NCBI RefSeq assembly: GCF_001540865.1
Contig: NC_033627.1
Coordinates: forward strand, 816,432-880,431
DNA length: 64,000 bases
Direction: 5' to 3'
Source of the DNA: Ananas comosus
Taxonomy: Eukaryota; Streptophyta; Magnoliopsida; Poales; Bromeliaceae
A model generated the notes under the pieces. It was not told the origin of the DNA. It saw only the letters and a list, made by a program, of their open reading frames with translations, and ran no database searches. Position 1 is the first letter of the stretch. The number at the start of each line of letters is the position of its first letter. The translations under genes and the position numbers were made by a program. Of the stretch, positions 46,773-60,026 are shown in pieces.

Positions 46773-47256
46773 CTCTAAATAAATAAATAAATATTTTCCT
46801 CTTCCTACTATATAATTAAGTTGGAACTGGAACTAGCTAGCAAGAGGGAGAGAATTAGGAGAGGTTTGAGTGGAGTTGGTGGGGGAGGGAAGGGGAAAGT
46901 GGGTTTTGGAGTGATGAGAGTGGTGAGTGTGAAAGGGGTAGGGGGATGAGGTTGGGTTTAATTATAGTTGTGGGGAGTGTTGTCGATTGGATTTTGTGTT
47001 GAGCGATGAATTATATATATAGAGGAGATTGACAAAGAGAGAGAAGTTACAAATTAATGCTGTTTCCCTCCTAGTCGCCCTTGCCTGAGGCGCAAATAAT
47101 TTTTTTTTACAAAAAAGCCTGGTCTCCATCCACCACATCAGGTATAGACCACACAGTTATCAACCTTTTAATTTATTCTCATAATTAACTAAAAATTTGC
47201 ATTCTTTAGTTACGGTGAAAAGACAATAAAGAGTGATATATGTTAAATATAAAAAT
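46773..47256. promoter_or_regulatory. Dof 5' flank
   Basis: Presumed 5' UTR and promoter of the minus-strand Dof gene. (AAAT)n-like repeat next to the start codon (46777-46791). A TATATATA box candidate lies at 47014-47021, about 240 bases from the start codon. No other element assigned. Confidence 0.45.
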
Positions 47257-47445
47257 GTTAAGCTTTTAGAGTACAACGGTTGTTTCACATAGTATCAGAG
47301 CAGGAGGTCCTGAGTTCGAGTCACGCCAGGCTCCTAGCATATTAATTTCCTCCCATTTAACTCAAGCCCACGTCATGAGCCGATTAAAAAATCTAAAAAT
47401 CTCTACGCTTAAGCTTTTAGAGTACAACGGTTGTTTCACAGTATA
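47257..47445 (+). mobile_element. tRNA-derived SINE-like sequence with a repeated head
   Basis: GTATCAGAGCAGGAGGTCCT GAGTTCGAGTC resembles the A and B boxes of a pol III promoter (TGGTATCAGAGC and GTTCGAGTC). The preceding head, TTAAGCTTTTAGAGTACAAC GGTTGTTTCACA, occurs a second time about 150 bases later, at 47412-47443. Either two copies are in tandem, the second cut short, or the head was duplicated on insertion. A decayed relative is at 28496-28620. Confidence 0.6.
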
Positions 47446-49600
47446 TAGAATACAAGAATGATGTCAAAAATATATTTTTAACATATTAATTGATATTGTC
47501 ATTCCTTTTTACATGGAATAATAAGTTTATATATATATTTTATATAAAATAATGGGATGGGATGGAGGGCACAAGTTTATGATTATATATATGATTATAT
47601 ATGTGGTGCATCAGTTCCTGGAAAAATTTCTCTGTAGGATAGTGGCCTACACTTTTTCTACAGAGTACAAGCTTTTGTTTGCATGTGTCAAACAGTAGCT
47701 CCAAATCAAATAGCGCCCTGCAACACGCATCATCATTTTGTACATATTAGTTATTGTTAATTATTATCAACAAGTCATATTAATCAAGCATTATGAGCCA
47801 TGAACAGGGAGTACTTTGTACGAGAGTCAATTACTCACATCACGTAGAATTTTTACTTTGTCTTTGCATGGAAATGATGCTCTAATTCCATTCGCATTAA
47901 GACACCGGATACGTCAAATATATCTAAAAATGGAATCATCGATTGACTCATTTTTTGTAGGTGTGATGTGTGGACGGAGTTAATTGGAATTTTTCCACTT
48001 TAAGCTCTGAATTATTATTATTTTTTGAGTGGTTGGTGTGGTTAGAATATTTTGAGGGACCTAATCTAATCACTTTTTTATGTCATAATCACACACTCAA
48101 TCACTTAATCTTAAGATAGATTGATAAAACGCTTTACTAATTAAAAGAAATGCTATGAGATCGATGCTATATATCCTATAGTTTGTGAATTAATTTTTCT
48201 TATGGAATTAAAAGTATTACTACTACGTACCCATTCCGAGCTAGTTCATGTCGTTCAAAGACACTAATGATTACGCCTAAATGGAAGGGGCCTAATCGCG
48301 TCGAAATTCGTGTAAAGGAGAATGACACCTAGGAGTCTACGCTGATTCTTCTGCCTGTCTAGGTTCGATGTAACAATATAATAATGCGCGCATAATTGAG
48401 GGGAATATGTAGCCCTGTACAAAAGTACCGTTCGCGAATCTTAAAGCACGGAATATTAGCCTCCGCTTTTGGACTCCAAGTTGGTTAATTAATGGCCGGG
48501 ATAAAACGTGATCGATCTCGCTGCAATTCACCGAGGCCCTCTAATATCCGCCGTTCAGTTCGACCTCGAGATCTGTATTGTGCGCCTCGAAATACAGAGA
48601 CTGTGTTGAGATTCGGGCACCGACGATTTGACGGTTCGGGGACCAGCCTCAACTCAATCCATCTCAGCGAAATTTTGTCCCCCGTGTTTCTCACTTTATA
48701 GTTGTGTACATAATTTGATGTATTTTTATTTTTTTTCTTAATTATAAAAAGAAAAAATTATAAAAAATAGAGCACGCATTATACGTCGATTTTTTTTTTC
48801 TTTTTTTTGTGTGTACGAGACACTCGCATCAGTGTTTTTTTTTTTTTGTCTTAGAACTCATTTTAATACTATATCGATCATTCAATGGATCAATAGTATT
48901 TAAGAACTCTTTATAAAACTAAAACTATAGAGCGATGTAGCCTCGGAGAACAACACTATTAATCTCCTCGTTGGAACAAAGAGGACAATAATTAAAGAAC
49001 ACGTGTTGCTTTTTTTGACTGATCGGACCACGGATGGCGTCGTAGAGCGGGTGCAGGGAATAAAATCTGAGTCTCAGTTCCATGTAATGCATACATAGGA
49101 CCCAATTCCTAGGTTTCGGCCTTTTCCTTTCTTCTTCCTTCCATATCTGAGCGCGCGTGCCGTGCGGAAACATTTGCACCAGAACGTGCCGGCTCACGAA
49201 AACGACCTCATATATTATACCCCACAAAAAGATAATTATTCCCTGCACCCCGTGCACTCGTACATCCCCTGCACCCCAACCAAACCAAAAAAAGTATACA
49301 AGGAGCTGCTCCTTAGTTGTAGAGGAGATTGTATCTATAGAGGCAGAAGCTTAGTATGTTTACGGTGAAGAAGATATATAGAAGGACATGCAATAATCTT
49401 TCTTTATTAATTTTACAGAGGTTTTTTCTTATTACATCTAACTATTTAGCTTTAGATCGATCGCAAATCTCTCGAGACGTGATAATACGATCGATAGGTA
49501 CAGTGTACGAGACATACAGATGCACCGAGTGCATACAATAACTTCTCCCGCACCATATCCTTTTATTCTCTTGAACCAAAACGTTCAGAAAAAAAAAAAA
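47446..49600. other. intergenic DNA with no supported gene
   Basis: Mostly AT-rich. The part 48240-48710 is less AT-rich and open on both strands but shows no family motif. At 48925-49257 a minus-strand frame contains NYCPLCSNEE, weakly like the zf-RVT segment of LINE reverse transcriptases; this is too little to call. Confidence 0.45.
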
Positions 49601-49639
49601 AAAAAGCAACACAAAGAAACACTTATAAAGTTCTCTCTC

Positions 49640-49802
49640 TAGACACAGAGAGAGAGAGAGAGAGAGTGAGTGAGAGGTAGAGAGAGAATGGCATGAGACC
49701 TCCTCGAAACTCGGGCTCTCTCTCTCTCTCTCCCTCACTCACTCTCTTTCTCTCTAATCAGTACTGAATCAGTCACGCACTTCACTCACTGAGGTCTCAG
49801 AA

Positions 49803-49845
<43 letters not shown>

Positions 49846-49964
49846 CTGTGCATGATTAGAATAGATTCCTTTCCTTCTTCTTCTCATTCCTCCCCTCTCA
49901 CCTTTCTTTTTGCTCATACGTTTCTTTAATTGAAGGACACAGAACAAAGAAGAAAAGGATGTGC

Positions 49965-49995
<31 letters not shown>
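49640..49995. repeat. cluster of (GA)n and (CT)n tracts
   Basis: GA runs at about 49647-49668, 49806-49843 and 49968-49994, and CT runs at 49716-49734. The opposing GA and CT runs could fold back on each other. This resembles leaders of plant genes, but no coding exon follows on either strand. Confidence 0.85.
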
Positions 49996-50000
<5 letters not shown>

Positions 50001-51530
50001 TATTATGTTATGATGTACGTGAGTGGAAGGGGAATAGTCACAAGCTCCATTAATTAGAGAGGTGATGTGGCCATGCATGTCAGTGGCTGCCATGTACATG
50101 ACACGACGTGACAAGCCAAAATGACATGACATGACATGAAAATATACATACCCATGCAGAGTGCTAGTACTACTTCGCCTATCACGGCTCCAAACATGCA
50201 TACATAACATATTCCCTTGTAAGTGGGGCCCAATCCCTCTTGTTCCCTTCTTAGCAGGCATATGCAAACTCTACCATTCTCACCTTTCCTAGGGTTTCAC
50301 ACCACCACTGTGAACGAAAACATCCTACTGCACATTTTTGTTGTACTGTGAATAGTAGTGTGAACTTTGTGGACTACTTCAAAACTTGTTTAATTTAGAT
50401 CCCCTGGTGTTACTGTTGTCCAATGATGCGTCGTTTATCATTATATATTTAATTAGTATATTTTATATATAATTTATGTAATTATAAAGTAACTAATCAG
50501 TTTAAATTTGGAAGTGAAAATATCGTTGATTAATTGAAATCAAACAAATTGAAACCTTGGGTACGTAATAAAATCAAAAATTTGAAAGTTCTAAAAAGAA
50601 ACTCAAAATGATTCACAATTCAGATAATTTCTGTATAATTTGAGAATAGAACACCAGCAGATCTAACTACTAGTTAATGATTAAACTTTAATTTATTAAA
50701 TAAAACTGAAATATGCTGGTGTGTATTATAGATGATGGGTAAAAATAGTGTCTAAACGTATTTATCCTCAAAAACAAATTTAAGAAAATGGTAAAAAAAA
50801 AAAAATCCAAAGTCCTACCAAAGAGTGAAGATAGAAGCTAAGTAAATATTGTTAGTATTTTGAGGTATCTATAATTTTTGTACGAGACAATCAGACGTAG
50901 AAAACCAATGACATAAGGGCTATTATATTTATATATTATTTAAAACATTATAGCCCATACCTTCTAAAGTACTAAATATGTGAAAGTACTAATAAAGAGT
51001 TTGGGACACACCTAGAGCATAGAAGGTTAATTAATGTGTACGTAGCCTTGCAATTAGATATCCATCTCCCTAGTTAATTAAGATCCATGCACCTAGCTTA
51101 GGCTACAAATAATCAGGCAATTAAAAGTGGGATTTCCATAGATTAGTTAATTAATTAATCACGCGCAAAGCAATTACAAAATAATGTACTAATTGGACGG
51201 GAACAAAAAAAATAAAATAAAAAATTCACCAAGATCGAGCAATGGTAATCATGCCTGGCGGGGAAAATTCTTCTATTCTGCTGTAGTTGAGGGTCCACAT
51301 GATATTTTTTTAAAAAATTTAATTTTTCCATTTATTAATTGCGTTTCAATCAAGGGAAGATTCTATTATTAGGCTCGTAATCGACAAAAGCATGCCACGA
51401 GATCTTTGTTGGGCCATATTACCTATACACCTATATCTAGGTATAACTAGTTTGTAACTTTGTATATATAATCTAGCAAATCGACGTTGGATTCTTTAAA
51501 CCAAGTTCATATAAAAAAGTTTCATTGGCT
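49996..51530. other. AT-rich intergenic DNA
   Basis: The stretch 50500-50640 (AAATCAAACAAATTGAAACC, AAAATCAAAAATTTGAAAGT, CTCAAAATGATTCACAATTC) resembles the right end of the MITE at 40345-40703. Otherwise nothing is supported. Confidence 0.45.
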
Positions 51531-51554
51531 ATATATATATATATATATATATAT
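51531..51554. repeat. (AT)n microsatellite
   Basis: AT dinucleotide run of 24 bases. Confidence 0.9.
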
Positions 51555-51635
51555 GTATAAGGGACCACACTCTGCCTGTAAGTAACGTGAACAAAATCTA
51601 ATTTACCCTTTTAGTTGGTGCTCCGTTCCCAAATT

Positions 51636-51853
51636 GAGCTTTTATGATTTTAAAAGTATCAAATCATTAATACTTATAAATTTTTGGTTTTTGGTATGAA
51701 GATTTGTAGGTTAAAATAATAGTAATTTCGTAGAGGTTGAGTGAATAGTTGGTGTAATAGTATAATTTAAGAGATAAAATTGATTAAAGGAATAAATCTA
51801 ACGGTTGAAAACTTATAAGCACTAAATGTTTTGCGCTTTTTACTATAGCCGAA
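51636..51853. mobile_element. MITE next to a (CT)n tract, related to 28190-28427
   Basis: Left arm GAGCTTTTATGATTTTAAAA with TTAATACTTATAAATTTTTG; right arm in reverse complement TAGTGCTTATAAGTTTTCAA CCGTTAGAT. The right end runs into (CT)n (51854-51878) and then (TA)n (51891-51904), as in the copy at 28190. Ends are imprecise. Confidence 0.5.
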
Positions 51854-51879
51854 CTCTCTCTCTCTCTCTCTCTCTCTCC

Positions 51880-52700
51880 ATTTCTCTCTCTGTATATATA
51901 TATATTTGCTGACAGTAAATGAATAATATTTGTTATCAATTTTTTTTTCCATCCCCAAATGGTAAATCCTCAGCATTTAAAGATTGGAAAATAGATGGGG
52001 AATATTATTCTCTACTATCAATAACATTCTTTTTTTTTTTTAGTTAAATTTTTTTTTGGTAATACATTGCATGGGTATATATTTTTTTTCTTAATTTATT
52101 TTCACATCTTCTACTATGTATTGGGGGCTGTCCCAGAAGTACAAATGGCATTTACACTTTCCTATACGAATCCTACATCATCAGAGCTTAAAATTTTGAT
52201 TTTTACATTGAAATTAAATGCACTAAGATCGGAGTCTTGGTTAGACAATTTAGGGAGTGTGGTAAGGATAGTTCAGTAAACTGAAACTTCTAACTTACTG
52301 TACTGGGGCTTTAACATGCATTTATTTGTCACATTTATCTTTTGTTCATCATATTTATCATCTTACCAAGAAAAGATACATGCATTCACACACTTAAAAA
52401 TTTCATCATTCTAAATAGAAAACGTATGGATTATTCAAAGAGAATCAGACAATGCATTATGTTATCTGTACTATAACATTACTGAGGATGTTTAATAATA
52501 CAAAATTGGCACCATATAGGGACTTGCTTAACTTGCCGCGACTTAATTTAACTTGTAATCACCAATTTGAAGCCAACAAAACAATGAGTCCCTCATTCCT
52601 AGTCCTGCAAAATCATGTCAATTACAATCAGCTTAAAGTTGCAGCTAAATTCTATACATGGAAATCCAAATAATTAAGGCATACCAAAAATGCAGGATGT
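51880..52700. other. AT-rich spacer and 3' flank of the AGPR gene
   Basis: No exon or repeat ends recognised. The last part should contain the 3' UTR of the minus-strand gene. Confidence 0.5.
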
Positions 52701-56235
<3,535 letters not shown>

Positions 56236-56862
56236 TTCCCTCAACTAGAGAATTGTGGTGCAAAAAAAAAAAGGAAAAAAAAAAACAACAAACCCTGGAA
56301 AATTGTGATCTCAATGAAAGAAAAAGGACAAAAATATGATTTTGAGATGGTAAAAGTGAACGGAGAGGAGAATATGTAACCGAGATAGATCGTAGATTTG
56401 CTACCTCCCTTCTCAGAGCGAAGAGTGAAGGGGTTCGCTTTGTAGGGCTCTAGGGAGCGAGTAATAATTCCTTGATGCACCAGGTGGACCGTGCACCTCA
56501 ACCTCAAACCTCATTAGATACTGCTTGGTGTATGAGATATGTGTTAGTACACCAGGCGCAGATGAAATTCTCTCTGGATCAGTGAAAGCCTTGGGTCCAA
56601 TTTTGTGGGCCCATGTTGGCCCAGTACTGTCATAGACCGCACCTAAATTACCCGGCCCATAAACTAACCAAATCTGTAGAATTTAATGCCTGCACCTGGT
56701 GTGTGCATTATATTTCATACACCGCGCTACAAAAATTATAGGGGATCGCAATATCAAAATTCAACTCAGCACTTACATGTGGATGAATTTTGAAAACCTG
56801 TATATTTTAGAACTAATAATATTTCCTTTAATACTATTGATATTTAAAATTATTTCAGCATA

Positions 56863-56899
<37 letters not shown>

Positions 56900-57074
56900 T
56901 TATTTATGATATTTATCGAATTTTTTTTGTTATAAACTGTACTTGTGCACCTGGTGCATGCTAGAATTTCTCCGTCCCCTTCGATTTGAAGTTTCGATTT
57001 TCGAACCCCTTCCGCTCTCTTCCCCCCAGTTCTTCTTCGTCTTCTTCCTCGTCCTACTTCGGCCTCTCCCTCCC
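56236..57074. promoter_or_regulatory. divergent AGPR/Aurora promoter region
   Basis: 839 bases lie between the two start codons. It holds TGGGCCCA at 56607, GGCCCA at 56617 and 56655 (site II type), a nested inverted-repeat element, and an (ATT)n run at 56862-56897. A shared or overlapping promoter is plausible. Confidence 0.5.
56473..56963. mobile_element. nested inverted-repeat element carrying TGCACCAGGTG ends
   Basis: ATGCACCAGGTGGACCGTGC at 56474 is matched by GTGCACCTGGTGCATGCTAG at 56945 in reverse complement. A second, inner pair is GGTGTATGAGATATGTGTTA GTACACCAGGCGCAG at 56527-56561 and CTGCACCTGGTGTGTGCATT with ATATTTCATACACC at 56690-56723. Four copies of the CACCAGG core occur in all. 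This may be a MITE nested in, or derived from, another. No target duplication assigned. Confidence 0.55.
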
Positions 57075-59032
57075 ATGGCGAAATCGGAGGAGTGGGGGCT
57101 CGGCGACTTCGACATCGGGAAATGCATCGGCGAGGGCAAGTTCGGGAAGGTCTACCTCGCCCGCGAGAAGCAGGTTCTCCTTCTCCCTCCTCCTCCTCCT
57201 CCTCCTCCTCCTCCTCCTCCTCTTCTTGATTTCATGGTGCTCACCCCACGACCCTAATTTGATCCATATCCGAGAGCAGAGCGGGTATGTAGTGGCCATC
57301 AAGGTGATCTTCAAGGCGAAGCTCGACAAGTACCGGTTCCACGCCCACCTCCGCCGCGAGATCGAGATCCAGCACGGCCTCGACCACCCCAACGTGCTCC
57401 GCCTCTTCGCGTGGTTCCACGACGACACCCGCGTGTTCCTGGTACTAGAGTACGCCGCGAAGGGGGAGCTCTACAAGCTCCTCAGGAGCCTTCGCCATTT
57501 CTCCGAGAAGAGAGCCGCCACGGTGGGTTTTTTATTCAGATTCCCAATTCTAGGGTTCAGCTCGATTCGATCCTTCTATTCTTATGCCCTTTGCTGTTAG
57601 GGCTTTCAGGGCTAATTAGGGTTTTGCTTATGGACAGTATGTTGCGAGCCTAGCCGGGGCACTTGCTTATTGCCATGAGAAGCATGTGATTCATAGGGAC
57701 ATCAAGCCGGAGAATCTCTTGCTGGACCTTGAGGTTCCTGTTTCCTCTTATTCGTCTTTTCTGAGATTGTGCTTGGTTTTTTTTCTAATTTCCTTTGTTG
57801 GAGTGATTTGCCTGGTTTTGATATGATAATTCTTTATGTTTAGTTGCTGAACTCAGTTAGTTGTTTTCTTTTTATAGTTCTTGAAATGCAGGGAAACATG
57901 ATTCCTTCCGACTCAAGTTGGGTTCTTCATAGACTATAAAATGCGTACCTACAACAGGAACTTACTTTTTACATGATATATTAGTATGGAATGCTAACTC
58001 AACATATGGAGAAATGCACAACAGTAATATTAATATAAACGGTTGCTAATCCAACTCATAGCCAACCATATGACACTTTTTTACCAAACTGGGTCTTAAT
58101 TGACCAAATTACTGTATGCTTACTGGTTCAACCCTTGCACTTTAATAGTAGAACTTCTATACCAATCAGGATTTTTCCGTAGATAAAGACCTTGTATTTG
58201 TGGATCTGAATCATCTGATGAGCTATATCTTACAGAGGCATTAAATGCTCTGAATAGCTCTTCTAGATCAACTTATGTGGCTTGAACTCATCAGGATGGT
58301 TCAAATTATGTAAGTTTCTATTCTGAATGCTTACTTTTAATTAGGAACATTGTATAATACTAATATAGAAATATCAGTTTAAGAACTATCATAATCCCAT
58401 TATATAGCGATCCCTGTAACTGACAGTTGAATAAACTTTTAGTATTTTGCAGGGTCACTTTGATTGATCCTAATAGCTTAGTATTTTGCAGGGTAGACTT
58501 AAAATTGCAGATTTTGGATGGGCAGTTCAGTCTAATTCTAAGAGGCACACCATGTGTGGTACCATCGATTACCTTGCACCGGAAATGGTGGAGAAAAAAG
58601 CACATGACCATGCTGTCGATAACTGGACTCTAGGCATCCTTTGCTATGAGTTTCTCTATGGTGTTCCCCCTTTCGAAGCTGCTGACCAATTCGACACATT
58701 AAAGAGGTAAATAACCTCACTTGGTAATATCATCTCTTTATTTATATTTTGGTGTTTAATGAACTTCAACTTTTACCAGGATATTGAAGGTGGATCTTAA
58801 ATTCCCTTCCACTCATTATGTTTCTGCTGAAGCTAAAGACCTTATTCGCAAAGTGAGTTTAATCGCATCTGTGTTTTTCTAAAAATGTTGAAATTATGTG
58901 GTTTCCGTGTGTCTAATTTTGGTTATGCAGCTTCTAGTCAAGGATTCATCAAAGAGGCTATCTCTTCAAGAGATCTTGAAGCATCCCTGGATTGTCAAGA
59001 ATGCAGACCCTTCTGGCACTTGCAGTGAGTAA
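57075..59032 (+). CDS. AUR3: Aurora-3-type serine/threonine kinase, 6 exons
   Basis: Exons are 57075-57173, 57280-57522, 57638-57733, 58492-58706, 58780-58852 and 58931-59032: 828 nt, 275 residues, phases closing. Kinase motifs are the glycine loop [16 protein letters not shown], lysine in [54 protein letters not shown] with the activation-loop Thr, and the end [16 protein letters not shown]. The DFGW and RHTMCGT(I/L)DYLAPE motifs identify an Aurora kinase; the very short N terminus before [10 protein letters not shown] and the NADPSG..C tail match Arabidopsis AUR3 more than AUR1/2. AUR3-type kinases phosphorylate histone H3 and locate to centromeres in mitosis. Intron 1 holds a (CCT)n tract. 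The acceptor before exon 4 is duplicated. ATG 57075 gives the compact N terminus expected. Confidence 0.95.
57187..57225. repeat. (CTC)n tract in Aurora intron 1
   Basis: CCT trinucleotide run of about 13 units in the first intron. Confidence 0.9.
58436..58497 (+). repeat. tandem duplication of the exon-4 splice acceptor
   Basis: TTAGTATTTTGCAGGGT occurs twice, at 58438-58455 and 58478-58494. Both end in TTTTGCAG. The downstream copy is the one that keeps the Aurora frame ([12 protein letters not shown]). Use of the upstream copy would add 39 bases reading GHFD and then TGA. Confidence 0.85.
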
Positions 59033-60026
59033 AAGGTCTGTTTTTGTTTCCTTGTTCCATTTTTCTTTTCTTTTTTTTTGCGGTGGTTCTTAAGAGTGTG
59101 CAGAGGGTATGTTTGTAAAAGCACAGCATCTTATATGCAAGAATGATGAGATGAGAACTCTGTTGAGTAGCTCCTTCAGAGATTACTGTAATATCATTAA
59201 TATTTACTGGATTTAGCCTGTAACTTTGTTTATGGTGATCTGTCTCATTTCATTTATGATGAAAATTGTACATAATTAGTACTGCATATCAAGCAAGTTT
59301 AAAGTTGAAAATAAGGTTTGAACATGACAGACATCACTTGTTTTTTTAGCTTGTTTGCTTCCCATTATCACCGTCGTCTAGAATTCAGGATTTGGCTACA
59401 ATTTAAAAATTACCTCATAGAGTAAAAATTGGTTTAACAGAGGTCAAATGGGGCAGAGTCAATACATGCTGTTTCCTTAATCCTTAAAAATTGAAAATTG
59501 ATTTAAGGACCTAATCATTTCATTCTTCACTCTGTGCACTATATGTATTTAATTTTCTGTAGCAGTTGTTTAATTTTTATCTTTTCTTGCTAGTCGGAAT
59601 ATCTGAGATTGCTATGCAACCATCTAATCCCACTTACTGTATAATTCCATGGAAAAGAAAGAGCCCATGTAGGTGAAAATGGCAATTTACTGCTATGGTC
59701 GTGGTACCCTCCCCATCCTTCGCAAAAAAGAACAGCATCTGACTCCCTATCGAACTCGACATGTTTCTCTCATTAACTCTACCTTTAACATGGACTGTTT
59801 ATGATATACAGTTGGAGACAACCACCAAAGTGAAAAGGGTGGTAGGAGAGCAAAGAATAATTGCATTATATATAATATTTGAAAGAATACAACAACAAAA
59901 AACTCAACGGAGTTTCCACTGAGATGCTAATCTCTCTGGCTAACTTGATCCCTCGGGATACCGTTACAGGTTGTCAGCCGATAGCTAACAAGTGTTATAT
60001 ACAACTACACTTCCATTCCTCGGGCA
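59033..60026. other. convergent spacer, 3' UTRs of Aurora and kinesin-12
   Basis: AT-rich. The first 250 bases should be the Aurora 3' UTR. A short segment at 59880-60020 precedes the kinesin stop codon on the opposite strand. No repeat or other gene is seen. Confidence 0.55.

Noticed and set aside
48925..49257. Minus-strand frame with NYCPLCSNEE, possibly a LINE reverse-transcriptase zinc segment
   Set aside because: The match is one short motif without flanking RT or RNase H similarity.
49640..49860. miR156 precursor in the GA-rich region
   Set aside because: The mature sequence TGACAGAAGAGAGTGAGCAC is absent on both strands; the resemblance is only the GA repeats.
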